From positions 1 through 24,344 of the forward strand of contig JAAUSP010000035.1 of assembly GCA_012032575.1 (NCBI GenBank): a stretch of 24,344 bases of DNA, given 5' to 3'. The notes beneath the pieces were generated by a model. The model was not told the origin of the DNA. It searched no databases and was given only the letters and a program-made list of their open reading frames with translations. This document shows positions 7,780 to 16,796 of the stretch, piece after piece. Source of the stretch: Anaerolineales bacterium. GTDB taxonomy: Bacteria > Chloroflexota > Anaerolineae > 4572-78 > J111. The translations under genes and the position numbers were made by a program. The stretch's first letter is position 1. Each line of letters opens with the position of its first letter.

Positions 7780-8768
7780 CTACAGCCGGTATTCTGCCAG
7801 ATTTTTAGCAGCTTGAACAATATCACCGACTGAAGGTAACACATACTGCTCCAGGACAGGGCTGTAAGGAAGTGGTACATTTTTGGCGGCCACGCGCACA
7901 ATCGGACTGTCCAGCCACTGGACCGCTTCTTCCGCAATCATCGCCGCAATTTCCGCGCCGGGGCCACCCCGCCGGTGAGCCTCATGGACAATCATGACCC
8001 GGCCCGTTTTTTGAATGGAGGTGAGCGCCGTTTCTTTATCAAAGGGGACCAACGTGCGCGGGTCAATCACTTCAACGGAGATATTCTGGGCCGCCAGTTG
8101 TTCGGCGGCGGTGAGGGCCGGTTGGACCATACCGCCCAACGCAATCAAAGTTATATCAGTGCCGGCCCGGCGAATAACCGCCTGACCAAACGGAATAACG
8201 TAATCTTCTTCCATATCAGGCACTTCGCCCCTGGCAGCGTAGAGCATTTTGTGCTCAAAAAACAAAACCGGGTCTTCGCCCCGAATAGCCGTTTTAAGCA
8301 ATCCCTTGGCATCGTAAGGCGTAGCCGGGAGCACAATTTTTAGCCCCGGCACATTCAAAAACCAACCCTCAACCGATTGGCTGTGCTGCGCGGCAGCGCT
8401 GCCCGGCGCTCCGGTGGCCACCGGATGGTCAAAGGGACTTTGGCTTTGCCGCCGCTCATGTAACGCGCTTTGGCGGCCTGATTTACCAGTTGATCCATGG
8501 CCACGGTTACAAAGTCGCCAAACATAATTTCGGCCACCGGACGCATCCCGACCAGGGCTGCGCCCAGAGCCGCGCCCACAATGACGGCTTCGGAGATGGG
8601 GGTGTCTTTGACTCGTTCCGGGCCAAATTCGGCAAATAAGCCTTGTGTTACCCCAAAAACGCCGCCAAAAGCGCCCACGTCCTCGCCCATAATAAAAACA
8701 TGCGGGTCCCGGCTCATTTCCTCGGCCAGGGCTTCGCGAATGGCCTCGCTGTAACTGATGCTTCGCAC
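7780..8768 (-). CDS. 2-oxoacid (pyruvate) dehydrogenase E1 component, beta subunit (one frameshift)
   Basis: Beta subunit of the thiamine-diphosphate-dependent E1 decarboxylase of the pyruvate, acetoin or branched-chain 2-oxoacid dehydrogenase complex (pdhB/acoB/bkdB type). The corrected length is about 329 residues, as expected. It begins [13 protein letters not shown], then [17 protein letters not shown] and [18 protein letters not shown]. The frame breaks at 8421-8422, where one G appears to be missing after VPLTIR. The other frame continues [20 protein letters not shown] to a normal C-terminus with [10 protein letters not shown]. The start is a GTG at 8768 with a weak ribosome site. The alpha subunit, usually directly upstream, is not here: the upstream gene is a divergent SDR. 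Substrate specificity cannot be assigned without the alpha and E2 genes. Confidence 0.9.
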
Positions 8769-8802
8769 GTTTTGTTACTCACTAATGTGGAATATGCTAT
8801 CC

Positions 8803-8831
8803 AGTATACCAGTTATGAGGCTTGCTGACAA
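8803..8831 (-). promoter_or_regulatory. Promoter of the E1 beta operon
   Basis: Minus-strand TTGTCA (plus 8826-8831), 17-base spacer, TATACT (8803-8808) with TGG before it (extended -10). The start of transcription would be near 8796, about 28 bases before the GTG. Confidence 0.7.
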
Positions 8832-8909
8832 TCCCCAATTTGGCATATTTGAAGCAATTTTTAACAAATTAGGGTCAAAGATTGACTCGCTCTCCGTATC
8901 AATCTCAGT

Positions 8910-8915
8910 TATAAT
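8910..8915 (+). promoter_or_regulatory. Possible -10 element for the SDR/kinase operon
   Basis: A perfect TATAAT 36 bases before the SDR start. The nearby TTGACT at 8882-8887 is 22 bases upstream, too far for a normal -35, so this promoter may need an activator. The -10 core is the only firm part. Confidence 0.45.
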
Positions 8916-8951
8916 TAGTTATTCACTGTGGGAGGATGAAAGCAGAAACAG

Positions 8952-9698
8952 ATGGACATCAAAAACAAAGTTGCGCTGATAACCGGCGGCGCTCATCGCG
9001 TGGGGAAAGCGATTACGTTGATGTTGGCCAAAGCCGGGGCCAATGTAGTAATAAACTATCATACCTCGGCAGCCCAGGCCGAAGCTACGGCTGAGGAAAT
9101 TCGGGCCATGGGAACCAAGCCGCTCATTATCCAGGCCGATATTGCCGATTATAGCCAGGTTAAGGCCATGGCCGGGCAAGTCAAAATATGGTTTGGCGGC
9201 ATTGATATTTTGGTCAACAGCGCCGACCGCTGGGAGAAAAGCCCTTTCCCCAGTGAAGATATGGGACCGTGGGAGCGGATTATTGGCACAGGCGTTAACG
9301 GTCCTTATTATGTAACCAATGCCTTTGCTCCTTTAATGTTGGAGCGAGGCGGGGGAGCCATTGTCAATATTGTTGATTTATCGGCCTGGGAAGCGTGGCC
9401 CAACTTTACAGCCCATGCGGTGGCCAAATCGGCCTTGGCGGCGATGAACCGTCAATTTGCCATCGAGCTTGGCCCAACCATTCGGGTAAATGCTGTTGCG
9501 CCTGGCCCGGTACTGCCGCCGCCTGATTACAGCCCGGCGCAAATTGAAAGTGTGGCCGCCCGCACGTTGCTCAACCGCTGGGGTTCGGCGGACGATGTGG
9601 CTCAGGCGGTCAAGTTTTTGATCGAGGCTGATTACATCAGCGGCGAGACGATCAGGGTGGACGGCGGGGAGCATTACGGCCACCGTAAGCGTGACTGA
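8952..9698 (+). CDS. Short-chain dehydrogenase/reductase, pteridine-reductase-like
   Basis: A 248-residue NAD(P)-binding oxidoreductase. The N-terminal Rossmann motif is TGGAHRVGKAI (residues about 11-21), the TGxxxRxGxxI form seen in pteridine reductases and FolM rather than FabG. Next come the ILVNSA strand and IVNIVDLSAWEAWPNF. The active-site Tyr-x-x-x-Lys reads HAVAK here, so His replaces Tyr. The C-terminal half has RVNAVAPGPVLPP and GETIRVDGG, typical of the family. The start ATG at 8952 follows a GGGAGGATG-type ribosome site at some distance. A kinase gene follows 34 bases downstream, so the two are probably in one operon. A pterin-related role would fit the folate genes 10 kb away but is not proved. 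Confidence 0.85.
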   Translation: MDIKNKVALITGGAHRVGKAITLMLAKAGANVVINYHTSAAQAEATAEEIRAMGTKPLIIQADIADYSQVKAMAGQVKIWFGGIDILVNSADRWEKSPFPSEDMGPWERIIGTGVNGPYYVTNAFAPLMLERGGGAIVNIVDLSAWEAWPNFTAHAVAKSALAAMNRQFAIELGPTIRVNAVAPGPVLPPPDYSPAQIESVAARTLLNRWGSADDVAQAVKFLIEADYISGETIRVDGGEHYGHRKRD

Positions 9699-9732
9699 AC
9701 AAATCGGCTCTCTCGTTATGAGGAAGTAAACT

Positions 9733-12198
9733 ATGGCCGCAACAACACCTTCTGGGTGGAGAACTCTGGGACGGGAACTCGTTGGAGTTGGACTCATTGC
9801 GCTGGTGTATTTGGCGAGTGCCAGGATAAGTTTGTGGTTTGTGGCTCAACCGCAGGGCGGCGTTGTAGTTTGGCCGGCTACAGGCTTCCTGCTGGCGAGT
9901 CTGCTCTTAAGCCCCAGGCAAAACTGGCGTCTGATTATCGCAACGGTTTTCTTCGTTCTGGTCGTAGCCAATCTTGGCGTGGGTAATTCGTTAGCTGTCA
10001 GTTTGGGTTTCGCCCTGGCCAATTGCAGCGAGGCTGCTTTGGCCGCCTGGCTGCTGGAACGCTTTATTGGCGCGCCCCTGACATTCTCATGTCTTAGAGA
10101 AGTGCTGGGATTGGTGGGGCTGGCCGTGATTTTGAGCAATTCTATGACGGCGTTTCTGGGTGCAGCCGTGTTTGCGCTTGGTTTTGGTTCGCCTTTTTGG
10201 CCGGCCTGGCAGATGTGGTGGGTTGCGGCTGGGGTGGGAATGATGATTGTGACGCCGCTGGTAGTTGTCTGGTGGACCGGGCTGAACACACTCAAATCTT
10301 TTACCTGGCCGCGTGCTGTTGAAGCTGTGCTGTTATTAACAACATCAGTTATATTTGTTCAGTCTATTTTTGGGGTGGAAGTTGGGCACGATAACGTGTT
10401 TCTGTTCCCGTATGTCATCCTGCCTGTTTTAGTGTGGGCAACGCTGCGCTTTGATCTCTTGGGGGCTGTAACCACCCTGGCTTTGTTAGCCGTGGTTGTG
10501 GTCTGGAATACGGGCCGTGGATTGGGACCCTTCGTCCTCTGGTCGGCGGATACAGCCCCGGTGCTGGCGGCTCAGGCATTTCTCAGTGTGGCTGCGCTGA
10601 CAACTTTAACATTTGCGGCGGTTATCACCGAACATAAACAGGCAAAATTAACGGTGCAAGAAGCGTATACCAACCTCAGCCGGGCCAATCAGCAGCTTCA
10701 AGCTGAAATTGGCGAGCGGAAACGCGCTCAGGAGGAACTAAATTTCCAAAAGAGTTTGCTGGAGTGTCAAAGCGAAGCGATCCTGGATGGGATTCTGATG
10801 GTTTCTCCCCAGGAGGAATGGTTGTTTTACAACCGGCATTTCATCGAGATGTGGCGCATGCCGGATGAAGTGGCCCAGGCCCGTTCCAGCAAAGTTTCTA
10901 TTCCCTGGACGCTGGAACAACTTGTCAACCCGGAACAATTTAGCGCTCAATTGGATTTTGTGGCGAAACATCCGCATGCCATCAGTCAGATTGAATTGCG
11001 CCTGAAAGATGGGCGAACGTTTGAACGTTACAGCGCCCCGGTTCAAAGTGAGGGAGAGGTACATTTTGGCCGGGTCTGGTATGACCGTGATATTACCCAG
11101 ACGAAGCAGACGGAAGAAGCCCTGCGTGACAGTGAAATTAGAAGCCGGGCATTGGTGAATACAGCGGTTGATGGCATTATCACTACTGACAAGGGCGGCC
11201 GGATTACCTCGTTTAACCCGGCTGCGCAACATTTGTTTGGCTACAGCGCCGACGAAGTCATCGGGCGGAAAATAAATATTTTAATGCCTACGCCTTACCG
11301 GGAGGAGCACGACCGTTATATGCTGGATTATCAGATGACCGGCGTGCGCAAAATGATTGGGATCGGGCGCGAAGTGACCGGACAGCGCAAAGACGGAACC
11401 ATTTTCCCGCTGGACCTGTCGGTGAGTGAAATACGCCTGGGCGGGCAGCGGTCGTTCACCGGCATCATCCGCGACATCAGCGAGCGCAAGCAGGCCGAAG
11501 CCAACCAGTCGCAGTTGCTTCAGGAATTGGAAAGCGTTAACCGGGAACTTAACGATTTTGCCTACGTGGTTTCGCACGATCTCAAAGCGCCGCTGCGAGC
11601 AATTGGTTCGCTGGCTAGCTGGCTGGCTACCGATTATGCCGAAAAGTTGGGGCCTGAGGGCCAGGAGCAGTTGGATTTGCTGGTGGGTCGGGTAAAACGG
11701 ATGCACGCCTTGATTGACGGCATTTTACAATACTCGCGGGTAGCTCGCAGCCGCGAGGAGCGGGAACTGGTTAATCTCAATTATCTGCTGGCCGAGGTGG
11801 TGGAAATGCTCGGCCCACCCGCACAGGTTAATATCAAATTGGAAAATGATTTGCCCAGCGTAACCGGCGAAGTCACCCGCTTGCAGCAACTGTTTCAAAA
11901 CCTCCTGAGTAATGCCATCAAATTTATGGATAAACCGCAGGGAGAAATAAGAATTGGCAGCACCGCTTTGGAGGATGCCTGGCAGTTTTATGTAGCCGAT
12001 AATGGTCCGGGAATAGAAGGCAAGCATTTTGGCAAAATTTTTCAACTCTTCCAGACCCTGACCCCCCGTGACGAGTTTGAAAGCACCGGGGTTGGTCTGG
12101 CCCTGGTAAAAAAAATCGTTGAACTGCATAACGGCAAAGTTTGGATCGAGTCTACCGTCGGCCAGGGTAGTACGTTCTTTTTCACGTTGCCAAAGTAG
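9733..12198 (+). CDS. MASE1-PAS-PAS membrane sensor histidine kinase
   Basis: 821 residues. The first ~295 residues hold about eight hydrophobic segments of the MASE1 type, including VAQPQGGVVVWPATGFLLAS early on. A short coiled coil (about 297-340) leads to a PAS-like region (about 340-455, with YNRHFIEMWRMPDE) and a canonical PAS domain (about 463-585, with FGYSADEVIGRKINILMP). HisKA follows with YVVSHDLKAPLRAI (His about 615), then an ATPase domain with NLLSNAIKF, DNGPGIEGKHF and STGVGLALV. It resembles phytochrome-type kinases in its catalytic core. The ATG at 9733 has GAGGAAG upstream. A receiver-only protein follows 52 bases later and is its most likely phosphorylation partner. The signal is unknown; MASE1 is a membrane sensory domain of undefined ligand. 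Confidence 0.93.
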   Translation: MAATTPSGWRTLGRELVGVGLIALVYLASARISLWFVAQPQGGVVVWPATGFLLASLLLSPRQNWRLIIATVFFVLVVANLGVGNSLAVSLGFALANCSEAALAAWLLERFIGAPLTFSCLREVLGLVGLAVILSNSMTAFLGAAVFALGFGSPFWPAWQMWWVAAGVGMMIVTPLVVVWWTGLNTLKSFTWPRAVEAVLLLTTSVIFVQSIFGVEVGHDNVFLFPYVILPVLVWATLRFDLLGAVTTLALLAVVVVWNTGRGLGPFVLWSADTAPVLAAQAFLSVAALTTLTFAAVITEHKQAKLTVQEAYTNLSRANQQLQAEIGERKRAQEELNFQKSLLECQSEAILDGILMVSPQEEWLFYNRHFIEMWRMPDEVAQARSSKVSIPWTLEQLVNPEQFSAQLDFVAKHPHAISQIELRLKDGRTFERYSAPVQSEGEVHFGRVWYDRDITQTKQTEEALRDSEIRSRALVNTAVDGIITTDKGGRITSFNPAAQHLFGYSADEVIGRKINILMPTPYREEHDRYMLDYQMTGVRKMIGIGREVTGQRKDGTIFPLDLSVSEIRLGGQRSFTGIIRDISERKQAEANQSQLLQELESVNRELNDFAYVVSHDLKAPLRAIGSLASWLATDYAEKLGPEGQEQLDLLVGRVKRMHALIDGILQYSRVARSREERELVNLNYLLAEVVEMLGPPAQVNIKLENDLPSVTGEVTRLQQLFQNLLSNAIKFMDKPQGEIRIGSTALEDAWQFYVADNGPGIEGKHFGKIFQLFQTLTPRDEFESTGVGLALVKKIVELHNGKVWIESTVGQGSTFFFTLPK

Positions 12199-12250
12199 GT
12201 TTTGGCTCAATCTTTCCCAAGCCAGCTACTACAAAACAAGGAAATGACCC

Positions 12251-12664
12251 ATGAAACAAAACAAGTCTATTTTACTGGTCGAAGATGATCGGGTAGACGT
12301 CCTGACCGTCAAACGGGCTTTAAAAGAGTTGAAAGTGCTGAATCCGTTAAGCATTGTTAATAACGGCGAAGAGGCGCTGATGTTTTTGCGCGACGAGAAC
12401 CACGAACACCCTGGTATCATTCTTTTGGACTTAAACACCCCGCGCATGAATGGCATTGAGTTTTTGAGAATCATCAAGCAGGACCCCGCTCTGAAGCGGA
12501 TCCCCGTAGTCGTGTTGACAACCTCAAAAGAGGAACAGGATAAACTTGACAGTTTTAGCCTGGGTGTCGCCGGATATATGATCAAACCGGTAGATTACCT
12601 GCAATTTGTCGAGGTCATAAGAACCATTAAACTATATTGGACGCTGAGTGAGCTATCAGATTAA
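12251..12664 (+). CDS. Single-domain response regulator (Rcp1-like receiver)
   Basis: 137 residues, one receiver domain and no output domain. Acidic pocket VEDDR (Asp 12, Asp 13), phospho-acceptor Asp 60 in LLDLNTPRMNGIEFL, the conserved Thr/Ser in VVLTTSKEE, and Lys about 112 in YMIKPVD. The spacing and the LNTPRMNG form are those of Rcp1-type regulators that partner phytochrome-like kinases. The ribosome site AAGGAA lies 9 bases before the ATG. It is between two kinase genes in the same orientation, so it may pass phosphate between them or act by protein contact. Confidence 0.94.
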   Translation: MKQNKSILLVEDDRVDVLTVKRALKELKVLNPLSIVNNGEEALMFLRDENHEHPGIILLDLNTPRMNGIEFLRIIKQDPALKRIPVVVLTTSKEEQDKLDSFSLGVAGYMIKPVDYLQFVEVIRTIKLYWTLSELSD

Positions 12665-12725
12665 TTGTGCCTGCCATCCTATGATTCCTAAACTATAACC
12701 CGACCTGCTTACAGAAAGGATAACG

Positions 12726-14368
12726 ATGGAAAATGCCACGCTTAAAATCTTATTAGTCGAAGATGACCAGGTTGATCAGTTGGCCTTTAAACGTCTGGTT
12801 AAGGCTCAAAACCTGGCCTATGATTACACCCTGGCCGGTTCTGTAACAGCCGCCCAGAATTATTTAGCCAGCCAGAAATTCGATGTGGTTATTGCCGACT
12901 ATAACCTGGGCGACGGAAACGCTTTTGATCTGTTTGCCGCAATTGGAGATACCCCCGTAATTTTTGCAACCGGCCTCGGCGATGAGGCTGTGGCCGTGAA
13001 AGCCATGAAAGCCGGCGCTGTGGATTATCTGATTAAAGATGTTGAGCGCAACTATCTGAAAATTTTGCCGGCCACCATAGACAAAGCCATCAAACGCAAA
13101 CAGTTAGAGCGAGACCTCCGCCAGCGTGATTTACTGCTGGCCGGTCTGGCCGCAGCCGAAAGCCGTTTATTAACCGTAACCAATTATACCAGCGGTATTA
13201 ATATGGCCCTGGCTATCATCGGACAGGCCACCGTCGTAGATCGCGTTTATATTTTTGAAAATCATTCTCAGCCGGATAGCGGCAAACCTGTCTGTAGCCA
13301 AAGATTTGAATGGGTCAAAGATGGGGTACAGCCCCAAAAGGATAACCCTGCTCTACAAAACTGCCTCTGGAGCGACCCCGGCTTGGCCCGCTGGCACACC
13401 CTTTTGACCGGTAAAGAAGTCATCAATGGTCCCGTTCGCAGTTTTCCTGCCCCCGAGCTAGAACTTCTGTCGGCCAGGGGAGTTCGTTCACTGCTGATTG
13501 TGCCCATCTTTATCAGCCAATATTTTGGGGCTTTGTCGGCTTTGACGATTATCAGTCGGAGCGCCGCTGGTCAAAAAATGAAGAGGTGATTTTGATGGCT
13601 CTGGCAGTCAGTATTGGCGGGGCGCTGCAACGCCAGCAGACCGAAGAGGAACTGCGCCAGCGTACCGATGAGTTGCAAACCCATAACGAGGAACTGGATG
13701 CTTTTGCCCACACCGTAGCCCATGATTTGCAAAGCCCCTTAAGCCCGATTGTCGGCTTTGCCAGCATCCTAAAAAATGAATACACCACCCTCTCACCCGC
13801 CGAAATAGAAGAATTTGCTGACCGGATTATTCGCAACGGCAACAAAATGTCGGATATTATCAGGGAACTACTTCTGTTAGCCCAAATCCGCAAAACTGAC
13901 ATCAGGCCTGAACCGCTAAATATGGCTTTTATTGTGGGTGAAACCCTTCAGCGGTTAGCCAGTATGACTGAAGAGTATCAGGCCGAAATTACCCTGCCGG
14001 AATCCTGGCCGGTAGCTTTAGGCTACGGCCCCTGGATCGAAGAAGTCTGGGCCAATTATATTAGTAACGCTATGAAATATGGCGGTCGCCCGCCTCATTT
14101 GGAACTTGGAGCCACCGTAGAAAACTCCGCTGACTTTACCTCGCCGGCAGTCCGCTTTTGGGTGCGGGATAACGGCCCTGGCCTGACGCCCGACGAACAA
14201 GCCAAGTTGTTTGCTCAATTTACCCGGCTCCATCAGGTGCGGGCCAAGGGACAGGGCCTGGGCCTTTCGATTGTCCGGCGCATTATCAATAAACTCGACG
14301 GCAAAACCGGGGTGGAGAGCCAGGTGGGCCAGGGCAGCGTTTTCAGTTTCACCCTGCCGGCGGGCTAG
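12726..14368 (+). CDS. Receiver-GAF-histidine kinase (one frameshift)
   Basis: The corrected protein is about 547 residues. The N-terminal receiver (about 1-125) has VEDDQVD, phospho-acceptor Asp 58 in VVIADYNLGDG, and the Lys of YLIKDVE. A GAF domain (about 140-290) follows. In it the frame breaks at the T4 run 13523-13526: restoring one T gives WGFVGFDDYQSERRWSKNEE, which runs straight into the following frame. The C-terminal part has a coiled coil (RTDELQTHNEELDA), HisKA with HTVAHDLQSPLSP, and an ATPase domain with NYISNAMKYGG, DNGPGLTPDEQA and GQGLGLSIVRRI. As read, the second part could start at a GTG at 13586 overlapping the first stop, which would look like two genes; the GAF continuity argues for one. 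The ATG at 12726 has AAAGGA upstream. Its core closely resembles the kinase at 20049-22189. Confidence 0.88.
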
Positions 14369-14373
14369 ACCTT

Positions 14374-15477
14374 ATGACCGTAAAAAATTTATCTCCCCTC
14401 GGTATTGCCTACTTTATTTCACCCCATGGTTATGGACATGCCGCCCGGTCAGCCGCGGTTATGGCTGCCCTGCGCCAGTCTATTCCCACAGCCCGGTTTG
14501 AAGTTTTTACCCAGGTCCCTCCTTGGTTTTTCGACGCTTCTCTGGACGGCATGGTTGGTTATCATCCCTTGATGTCGGATATTGGCCTGGCCCAAAAAAA
14601 CTCACTGGTTGAAGACATCCCTGAAACTATGCGCCGTCTGGCTGAGCTTTTACCCTTTGACCCGCTTCAGGTTGAGAGGCTGGCCGATCAGGTCAAACAA
14701 TTGGGGTGCCGGCTGGTTATTTGTGATATTGCGCCCCTGGGCATTGCCGTTGCCAAAGCCGCCGGCCTGCCGGCACTTCTCATCGAAAACTTTACCTGGG
14801 ACTGGATTTATGAAGGCTATCTGGCTGCCGAAGCCGGCTTGAGTTTCTACATCAACTATTTGCGAAGCTGGTTTGCCGCCGCCGATTACCATATCCAGAC
14901 CCGGCCGGTCTGCCTGCCTCAATCGGTTCATCTAACCACCGGGCCGGTGAGCCGCCGCGGCCGCACCCCGGCGCAGGCGACTCGCCAACAGTTGGGCTTG
15001 CCGGCTCAGGCTAAGGCAGTGCTCTTGACGATGGGCGGGATTCCCTGGGATTACAACACTTTTCTGGACCGCCTGGCCGGTCAAGCGGATATTTACTTCA
15101 TCATTCCCGGCGGCAGTGAGCGAGTGGAACAACGAGGCAATTTGGTCCTCCTGCCGCACCATTCGGAATTTTATCATCCCGATCTGGTCAACGCGGTGGA
15201 TGCCGTGATCGGCAAGCTGGGCTACAGCACCGTAGCCGAAGTTTATCACGCCGGTATTCCCTTTGGCTATATTCCCCGGCCTGACTTCCGCGAGTCTGAG
15301 CAGTTGAGGGAGTTTGTTGACCGGCATATCAACAGTATCGCCGTTTCACCGGCACAATTTGAAACTGGGGCATGGTTATTACGGCTGCCGGAACTGCTGG
15401 CTCTGCCCCGTGTAACCCGCACTGAACCCAATGGGGCCGAGCAAGCAGCCCGGTTTATTGTCGGGCTGCTCACCTGA
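14374..15477 (+). CDS. GT-B-like glycosyltransferase family protein
   Basis: 367 residues, no signal peptide or clear membrane segment. It starts with the nucleotide-sugar-transferase-like motif YFISPHGYGHAARSAAVMAA (about residues 11-30), continues with a Rossmann-like half ending in VICDIAPLGIAVAKAAGLPA and ENFTWDWIYEGY, and has a second half with AKAVLLTMGGIPWDYNTF and AVDAVIGKLGYSTVAEVYHAGIP. The latter is the donor-site Gly-Tyr/Ser-Thr-x-x-Glu region of MurG-like enzymes. The acceptor is unknown. The ATG is 5 bases after the kinase stop, so translation is probably coupled. It sits between signalling genes and an aminopeptidase. I recall similar conserved hypothetical proteins in bacteria but no experimentally defined member. 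Confidence 0.75.
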   Translation: MTVKNLSPLGIAYFISPHGYGHAARSAAVMAALRQSIPTARFEVFTQVPPWFFDASLDGMVGYHPLMSDIGLAQKNSLVEDIPETMRRLAELLPFDPLQVERLADQVKQLGCRLVICDIAPLGIAVAKAAGLPALLIENFTWDWIYEGYLAAEAGLSFYINYLRSWFAAADYHIQTRPVCLPQSVHLTTGPVSRRGRTPAQATRQQLGLPAQAKAVLLTMGGIPWDYNTFLDRLAGQADIYFIIPGGSERVEQRGNLVLLPHHSEFYHPDLVNAVDAVIGKLGYSTVAEVYHAGIPFGYIPRPDFRESEQLREFVDRHINSIAVSPAQFETGAWLLRLPELLALPRVTRTEPNGAEQAARFIVGLLT

Positions 15478-15505
15478 CTCATTAAATTCCTTGTGGAGAA
15501 ATTAT

Positions 15506-16615
15506 ATGCAATCCTACCTTGAAAAAATGGCCGATGTGATTATCAACTACTCTACCGCAGTACAGCCCGGCGAACGAGTCTTGCTGCGGGGAACCAGCCC
15601 CGCCGCCGAGCCGCTGATCCAGGCGCTATATCAGGCAGCGCTGCGGGCCGGCGGCCAGGCGTTTACCTATATTCATCTGCGCGACGAAGACAGTCTGGCT
15701 ATGGAAGCAACGGATCAACTCGATTCGTTGGCCGCTGTCAACCCCATGCTCAAGCTGATGTATGAGACCTGCCAGGTGATTGTGCGAGTCGAGGCATCGG
15801 AGAATCCGCGGGCGCTGTCCGATTATCCCGCCGAACGGCAAAAAGCCAGATTGCAGGCCCTGGCCGGGGTGATGAGCATTCAGATGGAGCGCGAAGGCAA
15901 AGGAACGCTGCGTCGCTGCACCACCCAATTCCCTACCCAGGGCTACGCCCAGGCTGCCGGCATGTCGCTGCCCCAGTACCAGCGCTTTGTTTTTGAAGCC
16001 TGCAAACTCCACCTGGCCGATCCGGTTGCTGCCTGGCGAGAGGTCGAGCAGCGCCAGCAGCGCCTCATTGATTACCTGGCCGGCAAGAAACATCTGCACG
16101 CGCGCGGCCCTAATATTGATCTGGAAATGTCAATTGCCGGGCGGCCTTTTCTCAACGCCAACGGCAGGATTAACTTCCCCGATGGCGAAATCTTCACCGG
16201 GCCGGTCGAGGACAGCGTTAACGGCTGGGTCAAGTTCACCTATCCGGCTTATTATCACGATAATGACGTGATTGGAACACGGTTAAGTTTTGAAAACGGG
16301 CTGGTGACGCAAGCCACCGCCGATAAAAACGAGGCGTTTCTGCAAAATACCCTCGATACCGACCCCGGCGCGCGCCGCCTGGGAGAGTTTGCTATCGGCA
16401 CTAACGATGATATTCAGCGCTTTACCGGCTCTATTCTGTTCGATGAAAAGATTGGCGGCACGGTTCATATGGCGTTGGGGCAGGGCTATCCTCAATCAGG
16501 CAGCACCAACACCTCAGCCATCCATTGGGACATGATTTGTGACATGCGCGATGGCGGCGAAATTTGGGTGGATGGAGAATTGTTCTATCGCAACGGAGAG
16601 TTCTTAAAAGGATGA
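15506..16615 (+). CDS. Aminopeptidase, M29 family (AmpS/thermophilic metallopeptidase)
   Basis: 369-residue cytoplasmic metallo-aminopeptidase with a cocatalytic dimetal site. Likely ligands are Glu about 228 in NFPDGEIFTGPVEDSVNG, Glu about 294 in GEFAIGTN, His about 321 in GGTVHMALG, and His 340/Asp 342 in IHWDMICDM. Tyr about 328 is in the place of the conserved active-site Tyr. The length is slightly short for the family (about 370-410), with no missing block. The start is the ATG at 15506 with GTGGAGAA upstream; an earlier in-frame start at 15431 lies inside the glycosyltransferase gene and is rejected. Last gene of the plus-strand operon, 28 bases after its neighbour. Confidence 0.93.
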   Translation: MQSYLEKMADVIINYSTAVQPGERVLLRGTSPAAEPLIQALYQAALRAGGQAFTYIHLRDEDSLAMEATDQLDSLAAVNPMLKLMYETCQVIVRVEASENPRALSDYPAERQKARLQALAGVMSIQMEREGKGTLRRCTTQFPTQGYAQAAGMSLPQYQRFVFEACKLHLADPVAAWREVEQRQQRLIDYLAGKKHLHARGPNIDLEMSIAGRPFLNANGRINFPDGEIFTGPVEDSVNGWVKFTYPAYYHDNDVIGTRLSFENGLVTQATADKNEAFLQNTLDTDPGARRLGEFAIGTNDDIQRFTGSILFDEKIGGTVHMALGQGYPQSGSTNTSAIHWDMICDMRDGGEIWVDGELFYRNGEFLKG

Positions 16616-16650
16616 AGGATGAAAGGTGAAGAATTTCATAGGTTTACTTC

Positions 16651-16675
16651 TCATTCACCATTCACCATTCACTAT
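16651..16675. repeat. Heptamer tandem repeat (CATTCAC)
   Basis: Three copies, the last changing at its end, of a 7-base unit between the aminopeptidase and the AAA gene. It resembles the short tandem heptamer repeats of cyanobacteria and Chloroflexota. No function is visible. Confidence 0.6.
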
Positions 16676-16693
16676 TAATATGATTTCTAACTG

Positions 16694-16722
16694 TTGTAGA
16701 AACGTGGACCATGTGTTATAGT
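16694..16722 (+). promoter_or_regulatory. Promoter of the AAA ATPase gene
   Basis: TTGTAG (16694-16699), 17-base spacer, TATAGT (16717-16722) with TGT just before (extended -10). Transcription would start near 16729, leaving a leader of about 68 bases. It separates this gene from the operon upstream. Confidence 0.65.
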
Positions 16723-16796
16723 TATAAAACGTTCTTTTAAGATTGTTATCAGTCAGCCGTCCGCTTTGCTGCCAGTCCACCGGGAGTCCAGTTTTA

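Noticed and set aside
8882..8915. TTGACT/TATAAT promoter for the SDR gene
   Set aside because: The spacer is 22 bases, too long for a standard promoter; only the -10 is kept as a feature.
13586..14368. Separate histidine kinase gene starting at GTG 13586
   Set aside because: The upstream GAF domain continues straight into this frame when one T is added at 13523-13526, so one gene is more likely.
16651..16675. CRISPR-like repeat
   Set aside because: Units are only 7 bases and directly adjacent, with no spacers and no cas genes.
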